A stretch of DNA of 64,000 nt from Phoenix dactylifera (GCF_009389715.1 NC_052402.1:24190013-24254012), one strand, 5' to 3'; shown: positions 23,978 to 35,205, counted from the first letter of the stretch. Notes: generated by a model from the sequence alone, not told the origin. Numbers and translations: made by a program.

Positions 23978-26268
23978 GGTTTGTGAGGTGAAGGTATCTT
24001 CTATTTATAGGGAGTCACCTATCAAATTTGTACATATTGTCTATCCATATATATAAGGTGTGAGATTGTTGTTGTTTTTACTTGGAATTGCCCAAATGAA
24101 TGCTTTTTATGGGCACATTGACAAAATTCTTCTAATGCGACAAAAAAAATGGGTAGGATTGATGAATATTGATGACAAAAGTTTATGGTTGGCTGGCTGG
24201 TTATTAGTGGTGAAATGTTCCACTCCACGTGAAGAAGGCTTGATTTTGATTTTGAGGGCACCATTCATGCCTTTTGTTGCAAGCTGTGAGTTAAGTACAT
24301 CGGATCATTTTATCAAAGCCAATTTTATACGTTTCGGTAACACCAAATCTCTTCCATGGTACTGTGACAGACAATCTTATTAGAATGATAAGTTTAGTGG
24401 TATTTTTTGATGGATCCTGTGTGTCATAATTTATTCCATCATCATTACTTTGCAATCTTTGGTATCTATGTAATCCTAGTTCTTTTGTATGAAATTTAAC
24501 ATAAGTTTGACAAACTTCTCATCCTTCTACATTCATAGATGCTTTATATGAAAATTATAAGAGGAAAATAATGCGCCCCTTGAGAGGGGCTATGCTTTGA
24601 GTTCGACAAAAATGTGAACCATTTCAATCGGCAACTTCGGCTGTCGAACAAGGACAACCTTATCTAAGTTGCATAACCTTCTACTAAATTCCAACTCTAA
24701 CCCATGCCTCATTCTATGGGTAATAATAACTATGAGAATGGGTCAAGTCGTCTCCATGATATCTATTTAAATTTCTCTGACTCAAAGCCTTCCATCTCTA
24801 ATATTTATATCTAGTTTAATTGGGACAAGTTTACAATAAATTTTCTCCTTAGAATCAACAATACAGCTGATTCTACTCTATAAAGCATGGAATATCTTTC
24901 ATTTAGTATTGCTGCATTGAGTAATTTCACATGGCATGCCTAAGATTACTCATGCTTTACTAGGGCTGCAACTTATTGCACCTACCAATTCATGAACAGA
25001 GGGAATGAAATTGATATAGGATTGATTTATTAGTTTAATGAAGTGGAACTTATGTCCTATACTCTCTATCAGTCATTACGTTACTCTTTCCTCACCAAAA
25101 TTGCAAACTTAATTGGATCTTGTCGTCACTTTTGTCTTTGGAGCTTCTTTTTAGTTCTCTGAAGGATACCAAAGATTGCCATGTTGCAGCTTTGTTAGGT
25201 AGTTGACTGAATTCTATTATCTTCTATACCAATACAAATTGCTAAATTTTTTTTCAACGGACAACAGTGAATAACAAAGATACTGCAATCTTTTGCAGTC
25301 AGCGCATGACAACCAATTACTGCAAAATATTTATGCTCACCTCACCATTGGCCTCTCATTTGTATATCTTTCTTATAGTTTATAGTAAAATTATCTTCGT
25401 TCAACATGAGCTATATATTAAATATTATGTGATCAGCGACTAGATTTGCTGACATATAAAAGGAACAGATTACATGGTCGACTTCATTTGGTTATATGGC
25501 AACATCACCCTAAAAATCCAACATCTATTCACTTCTATTGCTTCGGATGTTTATGTGACTATCCTCCAAATTAGCCACATAGCCTCTCACACTTAGGTTG
25601 ATATGTTGCACCAAATGGCATTCAAATCCTACTTGCCTCATAATTAATTGACCGAGAGTCTTGATAGCAACACTCCGCCGACCTCCGGGCTATGGAATCT
25701 TTCAGAGTATTGAACAATTCTTATAAGAAAATCCTAACCTAACCTACCCCAACATAGAGAGTATATATTAATTTAGCAATATCGTAGGGCTACCGATGGG
25801 ACTCATTAAACTCTCATCCAAATTATTCTCTCCAATAAGAGGAAGATAGCAATTATAGAAGGAAGTTCCAGTGCTTCTCTTCACCTAGTATATATCCATT
25901 TAGACACATCCAGCTATTAGAAAGAGACTTCCAATAGACTATGAAACATAACTTTAGGCTTTGGTATGGACGTAGCCAATTAGTACAAGGTGACAAAGGA
26001 AGTACAGTGATAATCTACGTCTTGCTTAATTTAGACTCACCCTTTTGTCTGTAACGTTTCTTTTCTCGAGTCACAAGCAAAAGCATAAAATGACAAACAC
26101 TGTAAGACTTGACAAGGCAATGTTTAAACATGAAACTTCCTTCCAGTAGGCCTTAGAGAGGGCCATTAGGTTCCACTCAGCTCACTGAAAGGCCAAACTG
26201 GTATAGGGGAAGTGGGGAACACACAATTCATCACAAAATTACACGTGAAAGGGAAATGAGATAAAGGA
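23978..26268. other. Intergenic between NAC and CASP-like genes (convergent)
   Basis: AT-rich; the first few hundred bases should include the NAC 3' UTR, but I see no clear AATAAA signal. Nothing else recognised. Confidence 0.5.
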
Positions 26269-27315
26269 CTAATCCTGGATAGCTACATTCTTCAAGAGAG
26301 TGATGGTGGACACTGCATTGAGGATCATAAGGAGAGCCGCTCCGATGAAGGACGCGATGAGAGCCACGCCTCCGCGGCAGCAGAAGGCATCGAATCTGTC
26401 GCATATTGGGTTCCATCTTGCATGCAAGTTTCCTTTCTTTCCCAACTCAGCCATTGCAGCTGCTGCGGCGGCACCGCTTGCCACTACACTCACCATTACC
26501 TGCCCAACCACCCAAGTTCTATATGTCACTGCTCCCTGATAATTTATTAGTTGGTAGATAGTTTCTGATATTAGTTGGTAGATAGTTTCTGATATAGTTT
26601 CCTTCAAAAGAGAGATGCGGTAATGGCCTAACTATCCATGGCTTGAGCTAAACCTGGCCTGTTTGGTCCTGGGCCATGACACAATAGTAGTAACCTAGGA
26701 CTATCCAAGTGGAAGCTTAATTTATTCAATGAACTGATGAAAGAGATTTCTATTCCCTGGATGTGAGAGAGGAATCTTGTTACCATTCCTCCTAGGTGCT
26801 GGAAAATCTCATGAGACTTGCGTTTCATGAAGGGCCTGAGCAGCAGCACCATCAGACTGTATAAGCTGGCTACAGCATTGGCTCCCACAAAATACCTGAG
26901 GAGAGATGATAACATATGGTCAGTATATCTAAATACCAAGAATTGCTTGAATTTCCCCAAAAAATCAAATCAAAATTAGATGAAATTTTATAAGAAAATC
27001 TCTTCTTTTTTATTTAAATTAGTTAACCAGACTCAAGGGAGTAGTAGGAAATAAATATGCATGGCTACAAATATATGCGAAAGCTTACACAAAAGCAGGT
27101 GTATGCTGGAACTTGGCAGTGAAGGTTTGGACGATGGGAGTAGTGCCCACATAGGCAACGGTCTCTCTTTTGGTCTGCTTGTTGAGTGCCATAACCACAG
27201 TGGCTGTAGCTGTGGCCAACAGAGCTGCCAACCTCAGCAAAACTAGTAGCAGGCCAAGCACCCTAGCTTTCTGCCTGTAGCCCAGTCCTGTTTCCTTGCT
27301 GTTCTCAATAGCCAT
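26269..27315 (-). CDS. CASP-like membrane protein, family 1 (CASPL1)
   Basis: Three exons on the minus strand, 27315-27089, 26895-26784 and 26499-26269, with GT..AG introns (phases 2 and 0), give 189 residues, the usual size for CASP-like (DUF588) proteins. Four membrane segments are visible: about 18-43 (with Arg28, in the position of the conserved Arg), 76-98, 112-132 (GMVMVSVVASGAAAAAAMAEL) and 157-182. The extracellular signatures NKQTKRETV..AKFQHTPAFV after segment 1 and LGKKGNLHARWNPICDRFDAFC after segment 3 are typical of CASPL1. Members form plasma-membrane scaffolds; Casparian-strand CASPs organise lignin deposition, and most CASPLs have unknown roles. The conserved Asp of segment 3 appears as Gly (LGGMVM) in this splice model. 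The exon 2 donor and exon 3 acceptor were chosen because they keep frame and family spacing. Confidence 0.88.
26547..26594. repeat. 24-bp tandem duplication in a CASPL intron
   Basis: Two exact adjacent copies of TTAGTTGGTAGATAGTTTCT plus GATA, in intron 2 of the CASP-like gene, just upstream of exon 3. Confidence 0.85.
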
Positions 27316-27842
27316 GTCTAGAGAGAACCGATGGGCATGGGAATGGCAATGAGAGGATGAAGGTTATATCGAATGCATGATCTCTTGTATCAGTTATAGT
27401 TTTGAGTCCTCATGCATTATTGCTTCCAAGTCTCGAGTATTAGTGTTGCTACATTTTCTCTTGTCATGCCAACCCGTTTGTCTAAAGGAAATGTTTAAGA
27501 ACCTCATGAGATGGCTTAATCATGGAGACAATACTAAGCCACATTCTGTGCTCATCATTTGGATTTAATTTTTAAAAAATGGTGATCTCTATATATCAAA
27601 GAAAATTCTGGGTTTGATGCAACTAACAAGAACTATCTAGGAACGTTCTTAATTGTCTAGATGGTGCATTTGGGTTGTTTGATTAGAAAGTGGCTAAATG
27701 GAACTACCACTCCCAGAAGTTTCCCATGTTTGGCTGGAAACTTTGTGAAGGATGGCTAATTGGCTAAAGTTTGATGAGGTTGGGTTGTTGGATTTTGGTT
27801 CGAGACTTCAAAGATTTTACCGGAGATATATACTACCAGCTC
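27316..27842. other. CASPL upstream region / left border of the array
   Basis: Contains the CASP-like gene's promoter on the minus strand. No clear TATA box assigned. Ends where the first tRNA-Met-like copy begins. Confidence 0.4.
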
Positions 27843-27930
27843 GGGGTGGCGGCGCAGTAGGTCAGCGCGCAGGTCTCATGGCTTCTTGGGTTATCCTGGG
27901 GTCGGGAGTTTCGAGCCTCTTATCACCCCA
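27843..27930 (+). pseudogene. tRNA-Met(e)-like copy 1, intron-bearing
   Basis: It opens GGGGTGGCGGCGCAG and closes TATCACCCCA, with anticodon CAT and a plant-type intron of about 12 nt (GCTTCTTGGGTT) after the anticodon, as in plant elongator tRNA-Met genes. Compared with the expected tRNA it has about two extra bases in the T-arm region (GTTTCGAGC and CTCTTATC), which also disturbs box B, so it is probably dead. It marks the left edge of the array and keeps the ancestral tRNA portion that inner modules have lost. The snoRNA-like remnant behind it (about 27950-28005) lacks the C-box side. Confidence 0.75.
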
Positions 27931-28048
27931 AAGAAATTACTCAATTAGTGGACCAGAGGGCGCATCACAGCCGTCTGATTTTCGGATGAGATGAGGGCTC
28001 CCGTGGAAAAGGACTCGTTTTAAATAGGTTTTAAAATAGGATTGTCCA

Positions 28049-28128
28049 GGGGTGGTGGCGCAGTTGGCTAGCGCGTAGGTCTCATAGCTTCTAAAGAGTT
28101 ATCCTGAGTTCGAGCCTCTCTCACCCCA
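28049..28128 (+). pseudogene. tRNA-Met(e)-like copy 2, intron-bearing
   Basis: The sequence from GGGGTGGTGGCGCAGTTGG through anticodon CAT and the intron GCTTCTAAAGAGTT is essentially a perfect plant elongator tRNA-Met. About 8 nt (GGTCGAGA) are then missing between the anticodon stem and T loop, removing the variable loop and one side of the T stem. The likely cause is slippage between short GAG repeats. The acceptor TCACCCCA is intact. A degenerate snoRNA-like tail follows (about 28138-28235). This is the copy closest to the presumed founder gene. Confidence 0.8.
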
Positions 28129-28847
28129 ACAGTTGGAAAAAAACGAGGAGGACAGCGCATTCTATGATGCCGGGTTGCATCCTAACTGTTTGATTATCAG
28201 ATGGCTTCAGTGGTCCTGAGCACTTTTTTTTCTTAGATTTTTTTTATATATATACTTCTAAATATCGAATTTTGTATGAGTATCCTTAAATTGATATTTA
28301 CATATATACTTTCGTAAAATTTTGTTATTGTACAAATGCTCCTAATATAACGATTGTTCTAACGGTATTAAGAAAAATTATATTTATATTAATTAAAAAT
28401 AAAATAAAAATTCAAAATTATGCTATTGCTCCTATCTTCTTCTCCTACTATCGAGATTGCGATCTATTTGCATGTCTACCCATTAAGGATATTTTAGTCA
28501 TTTTAATTTAAAATCGTTAATTTTTTAGCGTCGTTAGATAGCATGGGTATATATACAAAAACAAAAAAAAAGATAAATAGAAAAACAAGTATTTTACTAG
28601 GATATATATATATAAATATTAATTTAGAAGAGTATTAATGTAAACTCGAAATTTAGGAGGGTGTTCATGCACAAAAAAAAAAAAAACTTTCTTGTTTTTG
28701 TCCCTGGAAGAGGATTCGTTTTAAATAGGTTTTAGCTATTTTCAGCATACAAATTTCATCATTCGGTCGCAGCGTAGTTGGTCCCACCTCTTCTTAAAAG
28801 TCATCCTAAGGTCGAGTGTTCGATCCTCTCTCACCCCATCAGTGGAA

Positions 28848-28912
28848 AAAGGAGCAGTGAGGATGACAGCGCATCCTGTGATGCCGAGCATCATGACGCC
28901 TCTGAGCTCTTT
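28848..28912 (+). ncRNA. C/D snoRNA-like unit, type A, internally deleted
   Basis: Shortened to about 65 nt: the D'/C' part is missing. GAGC/GCTC stem and CTGA are present. Confidence 0.3.
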
Positions 28913-29071
28913 CTTTTTTGGTCCCTTGGAAGAGGATTCGTTTTAAAAGGATTTTAAATATTTTCAGCAAACTAATTCCATCATCTGGCTGTGTCGTAGT
29001 TTGTCTCGTATCCTCTTAAGAGTTGATCCTGAGGTCGAGGGTTTGATCCTCTCTCGCGCCAACAGTGGAAA

Positions 29072-29163
29072 AAAGAGCAATGAGGAGAACAACACTTATT
29101 GTGATACCGGGGTGCATCACAACCGTCTGATTATCAGATGACCTCAACGCTCCTGAACTCTTT
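29072..29163 (+). ncRNA. C/D snoRNA-like unit, type B
   Basis: 92 nt. 5' stem AAAGAGC, 3' partner ACTCTTT (one change). D box CTGA. Confidence 0.5.
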
Positions 29164-29793
29164 CTTTCTTAGATTTTTTTTTTATGGATATGCTTCTAAA
29201 TATCAAATTTTGCATGAGTATCCTTCCAAAATTGATATTTGCATGTATACTCTCGTAAAACTTTGTTATTGTACAAATGCCCCTAATATAACAGTTGTTC
29301 TAACGGTGTAAAGAAAAATTATACTTATATTAATTAAAAATAAAATAAAAATTTAAAATTATGCTATTGTTCCTGTCTTCTTCTCCTACAACCGAGATTG
29401 CGATCTATTTGCATGTCTACCCATTAAGAATATTTTAGTCATTTTAATTTAAAATCGTTAATTTTTTAGCGTCGTTAGATAGCATGGGTATATATATGCA
29501 AAAACAAAAATAAAAAAGGATAAATAGCAAAACAAGTATTTTACTAGGATATACATACAAATATTAATTTACAAGAGTATTCATGTAAAACACGATATTT
29601 AGGAGGGTATTCATGCACACACAAAAAAAAACTTCCTTGTTTTTGTCCCCGGAAGAGGATTCATTTTAAATAGTTTTTAGATATTTTCAGGATACAAATT
29701 TCATTATCCCGTCGCGGCGTAGTTGGTCCCACCTCTTCTTAAAAGTCATCCTAAGGTCAAGTGTTCGATCCTCTCTCACACCATCAGTGGAAA

Positions 29794-29885
29794 AAAAAGC
29801 AACGAGGAGAACAGCGCTTCCTGTGATGGCGGGGTGCATCACAACCATTTGATTATCAGATGACCTCAGCACTCCTGAGCTCTTT
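29794..29885 (+). ncRNA. C/D snoRNA-like unit, type B behind a type A tRNA part
   Basis: A hybrid module, showing exchange between types. Stem AAAAAGC/GCTCTTT, C-box side changed to ACGAGGA. Confidence 0.4.
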
Positions 29886-30576
29886 CTTTTCTTAGATTTT
29901 TTTTTATGGATATGCTTCTAAATATCGAATTTTGCATGAGTATCCTTCCAAAATTGATATTTGCATGTATACCCTCGTAAAACTTTATTATTGTACAAAT
30001 TTCCCTAATATAACGGTTGTTCTAACGGTGTTAAAAAAATTATATTTATATTAATTAGAATTAAAATAAAAATTTAAAATATTAATTATATTTTAAAACT
30101 TTTATATTAATTAGAATTAATTTTAAAAATTTAAAATATTAATTATATTTATATGCTATTGTTCCTGTCTCCTCCTACTATTGAGATTGCGATCTTTTTG
30201 CATATCTACCCATTAAGAATATTTTAGTCATTTTAATTTAAAATCGTTAATTTTTTAGCGTCGTCAGATAGCATGGGTATATATGCAAAAACAAAAATAA
30301 AAAAAGGATAAATAGCAAAACAAGTATTTTACTAGGATATACAACCAAATATTAATTTAGAAGAGTATTCATGTAAAACTCGATATTTAGGAGGGTATTC
30401 ATGCAAAAAAAAAACTTTCTTGTTTTTGTCCTTGGAAGAGGATTCGTTTTAAATAGATTTTAAATATTTTCAGCATACAAATTTCATCATCCGATCGCGG
30501 CGTAGTTGGTCCCACCTCTTCTTAAAAGTCATCCTAAGGTCGAGTTTTCGATCTTCTCTCACCCCATCAGTGGAAA

Positions 30577-30667
30577 AAAGTGCAATGAAGACGAAAGCGC
30601 ATCCTGTGATGCCGGGAGCATCACAACCGTCTGATTATCGGATGACCTCAGCACCCTTGAGCTCTTT
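30577..30667 (+). ncRNA. C/D snoRNA-like unit, type A
   Basis: 91 nt; stem AAAGTGC/GCTCTTT; C box ATGAAGA; D box TTGA. Confidence 0.4.
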
Positions 30668-30826
30668 CTTTTTTGGTCCCTCGGAAGAGGATTCGTTTTA
30701 AATAGGTTTTAAATATTTTCAGCATACTAATTCCATCATTTGGTTGTGTCGTAGTTTGTCTCGTATCCTCTTAAGAGTTGATCCTGAGGTCGAGGGTTCG
30801 ATCCTCTCTCGCGCCAACAGTGGAAA

Positions 30827-30918
30827 AAAGTGCAATGAGGAGAACATCGCTTCCTGTGATGTCAGGGTGCATCATAACCGTCTGATTATCATATGACCTC
30901 AGCGCTCCTGAGCTCTTT
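30827..30918 (+). ncRNA. C/D snoRNA-like unit, type B
   Basis: 92 nt; stem AAAGTGC/GCTCTTT; D box CTGA; internal hairpin changed (GTCAGGGTGCATCAT). Confidence 0.45.
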
Positions 30919-31550
30919 CTTTTCTTAGATTTTTTTTTTTATGGATATGCTTCTAAATAGCGAATTTTGCATGAGTATCCTTCCAAAATTGATATTTGCA
31001 TGTATACTCTCGTAAAACTTTGTTATTTTACAAATGCCTCTAATATAACGGTTGTTCTAACGGTATTAAGAAAAATTATAGTTATATTAATTAAAAATAA
31101 AATAAAAATTTAAAATTATGCTATTATTCCTGTCTTCTTCTCCTACTATCGAGATTGCGATCTATTTACATGTTTACCCATTAAGGATATTTTGGTCATT
31201 TTAATTTAAAATTATTAATTTTTTAGCGTCGTTAGATAGCATGGGTATATATGCAAAAACAAAAATAAAAAAAGGATAAATAGCAAAACAAGTATTTTAC
31301 AAGGATATACATACAAATATTAATTTGGAAGAGTATTCACGTAAAACTCGATATTTAGGAGGGTATTCATGCACACACAAAAAAAAAGCTTTCTTGTTTT
31401 AGTCCCTCGAAGAGGATTCATTTTAAATAGTTATTAGATATTTTCAGGATAAAAATTTCATCATCCGGTCACGGCGTAGTTGGTCCCACCTCTTCTTAAA
31501 AGTGATCTTGAGGTCGAGGGTTCGATCCTCGATCGCGCCAACAGTGGAAA

Positions 31551-31642
31551 AAAGAGCAATGAGGAGAACAGCGCTTCCTGTGATGCCGGGGCGCATCACA
31601 ACCGTCTGAATATCAGATGACCTCAGCGCTCCCGAGCTCTAT
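31551..31642 (+). ncRNA. C/D snoRNA-like unit, type B
   Basis: C box ATGAGGA; D box decayed to CCGA; the stem's last pairs changed (GCTCTAT). The tRNA part before it is of mixed A/B type. Confidence 0.4.
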
Positions 31643-32276
31643 CTTTTCTTAGATTTTTTTTTATGGATATGCTTCTACATATCGAATGTTGCATGAGTAT
31701 CCTTCCAAAATTGATATTTGCATGTATATTCTCGTAAACCATTGTTATTATACAAATGCCCCTAATATAACAGCTGTTCTAATGGTGTTAAGAAAACTTA
31801 TATTTATGTTAATTAAAAATAAAATAAAAATTTAAAATTGTGCTATTGTTTTTGTCTTCCTCTTCTACTATCGAGATTGCGATCTATTTGCATGTCTGCC
31901 CATTAAGAAAATTTTAGTCATTTTAATTTAAAATCGTTAATTTTTCAGCGACGTTAGATGGCATGGGTATATATGCAAAAATAAAAATAAAAAAAGGATA
32001 AATAGCAAAACAAGTATTTTATCAGGATATACATACAAATATTAATTTAGAAGAGTATTCATATAAAACTCGATATTTAGGAGGGTACTCATGCACACAA
32101 ACAAAAAAAAAAAACTTTCTTGTTTTTGTCCCTGTAAGAGGATTCGTTTTAAATAGGTTTTAGATATTTTCAGCATACAAATTTCATCATCCGGTCGCGG
32201 CGTAGTTGGTCCCACATCTTCCTAAAAGTCATCCTAAGGTCGAGTGTTCGATCCTCTCTCACCCCATCAGTGGAAA

Positions 32277-32367
32277 AAATAGCAATGAGGACGAGAGCGC
32301 ATCATGTGATGCCGGGAGCATCACGACCGTCTGATTATCGGATGACCTCAGCGCCTCTGAGCTCTTT
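32277..32367 (+). ncRNA. C/D snoRNA-like unit, type A
   Basis: Stem AAATAGC/GCTCTTT; D box CTGA. Confidence 0.5.
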
Positions 32368-32526
32368 CTTTTTTGGTCCCCTGAAAGAGGATTCATTTTA
32401 AATAGGTTTTAAATATTTTCAGCATACTAATTCCATCATCTGGCTGTGTCGCAGTTCGTCTCGTATCCTCTTAAGAGTTGATCCTGAGGTCGAGGGTTCG
32501 ATCCGCTCTCACGCCGACAGTAGAAA

Positions 32527-32618
32527 AAAGAGCAATGAGGAGAACAACGCTTCCTTTGATGCCGGGGTGCATAACAACCGTCTGATTATCAGATGACCTC
32601 AGCGCTCCTGAGCACTTT
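32527..32618 (+). ncRNA. C/D snoRNA-like unit, type B
   Basis: Stem AAAGAGC/GCACTTT; D box CTGA. Confidence 0.5.
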
Positions 32619-33166
32619 CTTTTTTTAGATTTTTTTTTTATGGATATGCTTCTAAATATCGAATTTTGCATGAGTATCTTTTCAAAATTGATATTTGCAT
32701 GTATACTCTCGTAAAATTTTGTTATTCTATAAATGCCCCTAATATATCGGTTGTTCTAATAGTATCAAAAAAATTATATTTATATTAATTAAAAATAAAA
32801 TAAAAATTTAAAATTACGCTATTGTTCCTGTCTTCTTCTCCTACTATCGAGATTGCAAACTTTTTGCATTTCTACACATTAAGGATATTTTAGTTATTTT
32901 AATTTAAAATCATTAACTTTTTAGCGTCATTAGATAGGATGGGTATATATATGCAAAAACAAAATTAAAAAAAATGATAAATACCAAAACAAGTATTTTA
33001 CTAGGATATACATACAAATATTAATTTAGAAGAGTATTCATGTAAACACGATATTTAGGAGGGTATTCATGCACGCACAAAAAAAAAACTTTCTTGTTTT
33101 TGTCCATGGAAGAGGATTCGTTTTAAATAGGTTTTAGATATATTCAGCATACAAATTTCATCATCC

Positions 33167-33240
33167 GGTCGCGGCGTAGTTGGTCCCACCTCTTCTTGAA
33201 AGTCATCCTAAGGTCAAGTGTTCGATCCTCTCTCACCCCA
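33167..33240 (+). other. Representative type A tRNA-Met-derived part with Pol III boxes
   Basis: Aligned to elongator tRNA-Met it keeps a box A-like GGCGTAGTTGG (33173-33183), a box B-like TGTTCGATCC (33219-33228) and the 3' end CTCTCACCCCA. The segment from the D-stem 3' strand through the anticodon is gone. A tRNA this short cannot decode. What survives is promoter plus T arm and 3' end, the part RNase Z recognises. The snoRNA-like unit starts 10 nt downstream, and a T6 stop (33343-33348) follows it. Other type A modules have the same layout. Confidence 0.65.
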
Positions 33241-33250
33241 TCAGTGGAAA

Positions 33251-33341
33251 AAAGTGCAATGAGGACGACAGCACATCCTTTGATGCCGGGAGCATCACGA
33301 CCGTCTGATTATCGGATGACCTCAGCACCCCTGAGCTCTTT
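33251..33341 (+). ncRNA. C/D snoRNA-like unit, type A (reference copy)
   Basis: Terminal stem AAAGTGC/GCTCTTT (consensus copies read AAAGAGC). C box ATGAGGA, one base off RUGAUGA. A hairpin (TGATGC/GCATCA around CGGGA) lies before the D' box CTGA. A C'-like GGATGA follows 5 nt later, and the D box CTGA sits directly against the closing stem. This order and spacing is that of a box C/D snoRNA, which would guide 2'-O-methylation in the nucleolus. Guide candidates are the bases upstream of D' (GCATCACGACCGT) and of D (CCTCAGCACCC); targets not determined. Confidence 0.6.
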
Positions 33342-33498
33342 CTTTTTTGGTCCCTTGGAAGAGGATTTGTTTTAAATAGGTTTTAAATATTTTCAGCATA
33401 CTAATTCCATCATCTGGCTGTCGCAGTTTGTCTCGTATCCTCTTAAGAGTTGATCCTGAGGTCGAGGGTTCGATCCTCTCTCACGCCAACAATGGAAA

Positions 33499-33590
33499 AA
33501 AGAGCAATAAGGAGAACAACGCTTCCTGTGATGTCGGGGTGCATCACAACCATCTGATTATCAGATGACCTCTGCGCCCCTGAGCTCTTT
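33499..33590 (+). ncRNA. C/D snoRNA-like unit, type B
   Basis: Stem AAAGAGC/GCTCTTT intact; C box changed to ATAAGGA; D box CTGA. Confidence 0.5.
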
Positions 33591-33975
33591 CTTTTCTTAG
33601 ATTTTTTTTTTATGGATATGCCTCTAAATATTGAATTTTGCATGAGTACCCTTCCAAAATTGATATTTGTATGTATACTCTCGTAAAACTTTGTTATTAT
33701 ACAAATGCCCCTAATATAACGATTGTTCTAAGAGTGTTAAGAAAAATTATATTTATATTAATTAACACGGTGTTTAGGAGGGTATTCATGCACACACACA
33801 CACAAAAAAAAAACTTTCTTATTTTTGTCCCTGGATGAGGATTCGTTTTAAATAGGTTTTAGATATTTTCAGCATACAATTTTCATCATCCAGTCGCAGC
33901 GTAGTTTGTCCCACCTCTTCCTAAAAGTCATTCTAAGGTCGAGTGTTTGATCCTCTCTCACCCCATCGGTGGAAA

Positions 33976-34066
33976 AAAGAGCAATGAGGACGACAGCGCA
34001 TCCTGTGATGCTGGGAGCATCACGACCGTCTGATTATCGGATGACCTCAATGCCTTTGAGCTCTTT
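33976..34066 (+). ncRNA. C/D snoRNA-like unit, type A
   Basis: Stem AAAGAGC/GCTCTTT intact; D box TTGA. Confidence 0.45.
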
Positions 34067-34141
34067 CTTTTTCGGTCCCTTGGAAGAGAATTCATTTTAA
34101 ATAGGTTTTAAATATTTTTTAGCATACTAATTCCATCATCT

Positions 34142-34216
34142 GGCTGTGTCGCAGTTTGTCTCGTATCCTCTTAAGAGTTGATCCCGAGGTCGAGGGTTCG
34201 ATCCTCTCTCACGCCA
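34142..34216 (+). other. Representative type B tRNA-Met-derived part
   Basis: It differs from type A by GGCTGTGTCGCAGTTTGTC at the 5' end and ACGCCA at the 3' end. It keeps the intron-derived CTTAAGAGTTGATCC, a full T arm (GAGGG/TTCGATC/CTCTC) and a box B match, GGTTCGATCC. Box A is weaker. The anticodon is lost as in type A. Confidence 0.65.
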
Positions 34217-34226
34217 ACAGTGGAAA

Positions 34227-34318
34227 AAAGAGAAATGAGGAGAACAGCGCTTCCTGTGATGCCGGGGCGCATCACAACCGCTCGATTATCAGATGAACTC
34301 AGCGCTCCTGAGCTTTTT
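34227..34318 (+). ncRNA. C/D snoRNA-like unit, type B
   Basis: Stem AAAGAGA/GCTTTTT weakened; D box CTGA; D' changed to TCGA. Confidence 0.4.
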
Positions 34319-34339
34319 CTTTTCTTAGATTTTTTTTTT

Positions 34340-34770
34340 ATGGATATGCTTCTAAATATCAAATTTTGCATTAGTATCCTTCCAAAATTGATATTTGCAT
34401 GTATACTCTCGTAAAACTTTGTTATTGTACAAATGCCTCTAATATAACGGTTGTTCTAACAGTGATAAGAAAAATTATATTTATATTAATTAAAAATAAA
34501 ATAAAAATTTAAAATTATGCTATTGTTCTTCTCTTCCTCTCCTACTATCGAGATTGCGATCTATTTACATGTCTACCCATTAAGGATATTTTAGTCATTT
34601 AAATTTAAAATCTTTAATTTTTTAGCGTCGTTAGTGGCATGGGTATATATGGAAAAACAAAAATGAAAAAAGGATAAATTGCAAAACTAGTATTTTACTA
34701 GGATATACATACAGATATTAATTTAGAAGAGTATTCATGTAAAACTTGATATTTAGGAGGGTATTCATGC
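34340..34770. mobile_element. Representative MITE of the array (Mutator-like, long inverted arms)
   Basis: The left arm (TATGGATATGCTTCTAAATATC...) and right arm (...GATATTTAGGAGGGTATTCATGC) are inverted repeats of about 150 bp, diverged by roughly a quarter. The core between them is AT-rich and non-coding. Comparing type A (no insertion) with type B (insertion) shows the empty site CTTTCTTTT and, around the insert, CTTTCTTTT on the left and CTTTCTTGT on the right. That is a 9-bp duplication, typical of Mutator-like elements. It sits in the T-run behind the type B snoRNA. Copies at about 33750-33780 and 47425 have lost the core by internal deletion. Confidence 0.7.
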
Positions 34771-34955
34771 ACACACAAAAAAAAAAAAAAAAACTTTCTT
34801 GTTTTTGTCCCTAGAAGAGGATTCGTTTTAAATAGGTTTTAGATATTTTCAACAAACAAATTTCATCATTCGGTCGCGGCGTAGTTGGTCCCACCTCTTC
34901 TAAAAAGTCACCCTAAGGTTGAGTGGTCGATTCTCTCACACCCCATCAATGAAAA

Positions 34956-35046
34956 AAAGAGCAATGAGGATGACAGCGCATCCTGTGATGCCGGGAGCAT
35001 CACGACATTTGGATTATCGGATGACCTCAGCGCCTCTGAGCTCTTT
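34956..35046 (+). ncRNA. C/D snoRNA-like unit, type A
   Basis: Stem intact; D box CTGA; D' region changed (ATTTGGATT). Confidence 0.45.
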
Positions 35047-35205
35047 CTTTTTTGGTCCCCTGAAAGAGGATTCGTTTTAAATAGGTATTAAATATTTTTA
35101 GCATACTAATTCCATCATCTGGCTGTGTCGCAGTTAGTCTCGTATCCTCTTAAGAGTTGATCCTGGGGTCGAGGGTTCAATCCTCTCTCACGCCAATAGT
35201 GGAAA

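Noticed and set aside
24060-24383. 107-residue open reading downstream of the NAC gene
   Set aside because: No recognisable domain, AT-rich; probably 3' UTR or intergenic chance reading.
27843-28128. Functional tRNA-Met genes
   Set aside because: Copy 1 has extra bases in the T arm and copy 2 lacks one side of the T stem; both are called pseudogenes.
34178-34414. Repeated open readings of 60-118 residues through the array (SHLFLKVILRSSVRSSLTP..., MQNSIFRSISIKKKSKKRK...)
   Set aside because: They are read-through of tRNA, snoRNA and MITE sequence. They recur only because the array repeats, change frame between units and match no protein family.
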